A program made the translations under genes and the position numbers. A stretch of 64,000 bases of DNA, taken from positions 310,001 to 374,000 of the forward strand of contig NZ_JAGSYH010000001.1 in NCBI RefSeq assembly GCF_025685685.1, written 5' to 3'. The stretch comes from Acidicapsa dinghuensis. Its GTDB lineage: Bacteria > Acidobacteriota > Terriglobia > Terriglobales > Acidobacteriaceae. Below are positions 63,803-64,000 of this stretch, piece by piece (position 1 is the first letter of the stretch; every line of letters starts with the position of its first letter). The notes beneath the pieces were generated by a model that was given only the letters and a program-made list of their open reading frames with translations, was not told the DNA's origin and did no database searches.

Positions 63803-64000
63803 AGCGCGCCTTCAAGACGCCTCCAACATCTTCGAACTCGTCAACAGCCTCAGCGGCGATGGCACCTTGCTCAAACGCAACTTCGCCGAGATCTGCGAGA
63901 ACATCCGCGACTTCACCGTAGCCGTATCCGACACTGAAGTCTTCCTCGGCTGCGGGGCGCTTCATCTCTATGGCCCGCATCTCGCCGAGGTGCGCTCCAT
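63789..64000 (+). CDS. argA: GNAT acetyltransferase, probably N-acetylglutamate synthase, 5' part
   Basis: This gene runs off the right edge; about 70 residues are visible. The sequence VVRKARLQDASNIFELVNSLS and FLGCGALHLYGPHLAEVRS is that of a GNAT N-acetyltransferase, and the position after argH fits the short GNAT-type acetylglutamate synthase, which makes the first intermediate of the pathway. GGAGG, then six bases, precedes the ATG, which overlaps argH. The name is from context; no argJ is seen in the visible cluster. Confidence 0.75.
   Translation, partial: MVVRKARLQDASNIFELVNSLSGDGTLLKRNFAEICENIRDFTVAVSDTEVFLGCGALHLYGPHLAEVRS

Overview
The window looks like part of a chromosome from an Acidobacteriota bacterium, most likely class Terriglobia (Acidobacteriaceae and relatives). 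This rests on family content rather than a database search. The markers are a PadR regulator paired with a duplicated-FtsX 'ADOP' permease, Oar-like TonB-dependent receptors with an N-terminal CarboxypepD_reg-like domain, giant secreted sortilin/VPS10-like Asp-box propellers, a BlaI/M56 pair, and a PQQ dehydrogenase with c-type cytochromes. Base composition is moderately GC-rich. I found no rRNA, tRNA, CRISPR array, phage or transposase gene.

Layout. At 1-2.9 kb on the minus strand are the start of hemA, a ccsA/hemX-like gene coupled to it by a 4-base overlap and carrying two palindromic repeat copies inside its reading frame, a 21-bp tandem repeat array, and a Tat-exported metallophosphatase. 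From 2.9 to 24.4 kb lies an unusual locus of four paralogous secreted sortilin-like proteins and two TonB-dependent receptors. It surrounds a BlaI-type repressor, an M56 peptidase and a ferric-reductase-like membrane protein. A perfect 13-bp dyad resembling a BlaI/MecI operator overlaps a candidate promoter in front of the receptor pair. From 24.4 to 31.5 kb are an unknown Trp-rich protein, an Ogt-type DNA repair protein and a likely sugar-catabolic run (GH31, ThuA-like, Gfo/Idh/MocA, TIM-barrel isomerase) closed by a strong terminator. From 31.5 to 37.7 kb are diheme cytochromes, a PQQ-type dehydrogenase and small proteins.

From 37.6 to 39.5 kb is an AMP-forming acyl-CoA ligase. From 39.5 to 45.4 kb a tightly overlapping minus-strand operon encodes a secreted protein, an ABC-type solute-binding protein, a membrane histidine kinase and an NtrC-type regulator. 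No transporter genes accompany them. From 45.5 to 47.7 kb an L,D-transpeptidase, a 60-residue membrane protein and an SPFH protein form one cell-envelope operon. PadR and the ADOP permease follow, then a DUF302 protein and gltB without an adjacent gltD.

The last 8 kb is an arginine biosynthesis operon, argR-argC-argB-argD-argF-argG-argH, ending in a GNAT protein that is probably the acetylglutamate synthase. Two ARG-box-like dyads sit exactly on the -35 and -10 elements of its promoter, and a strong hairpin follows near the predicted transcription start. Many genes use GTG or TTG starts preceded by clear GGAGG-type ribosome binding sites. Those sites decided most of the starts given here.
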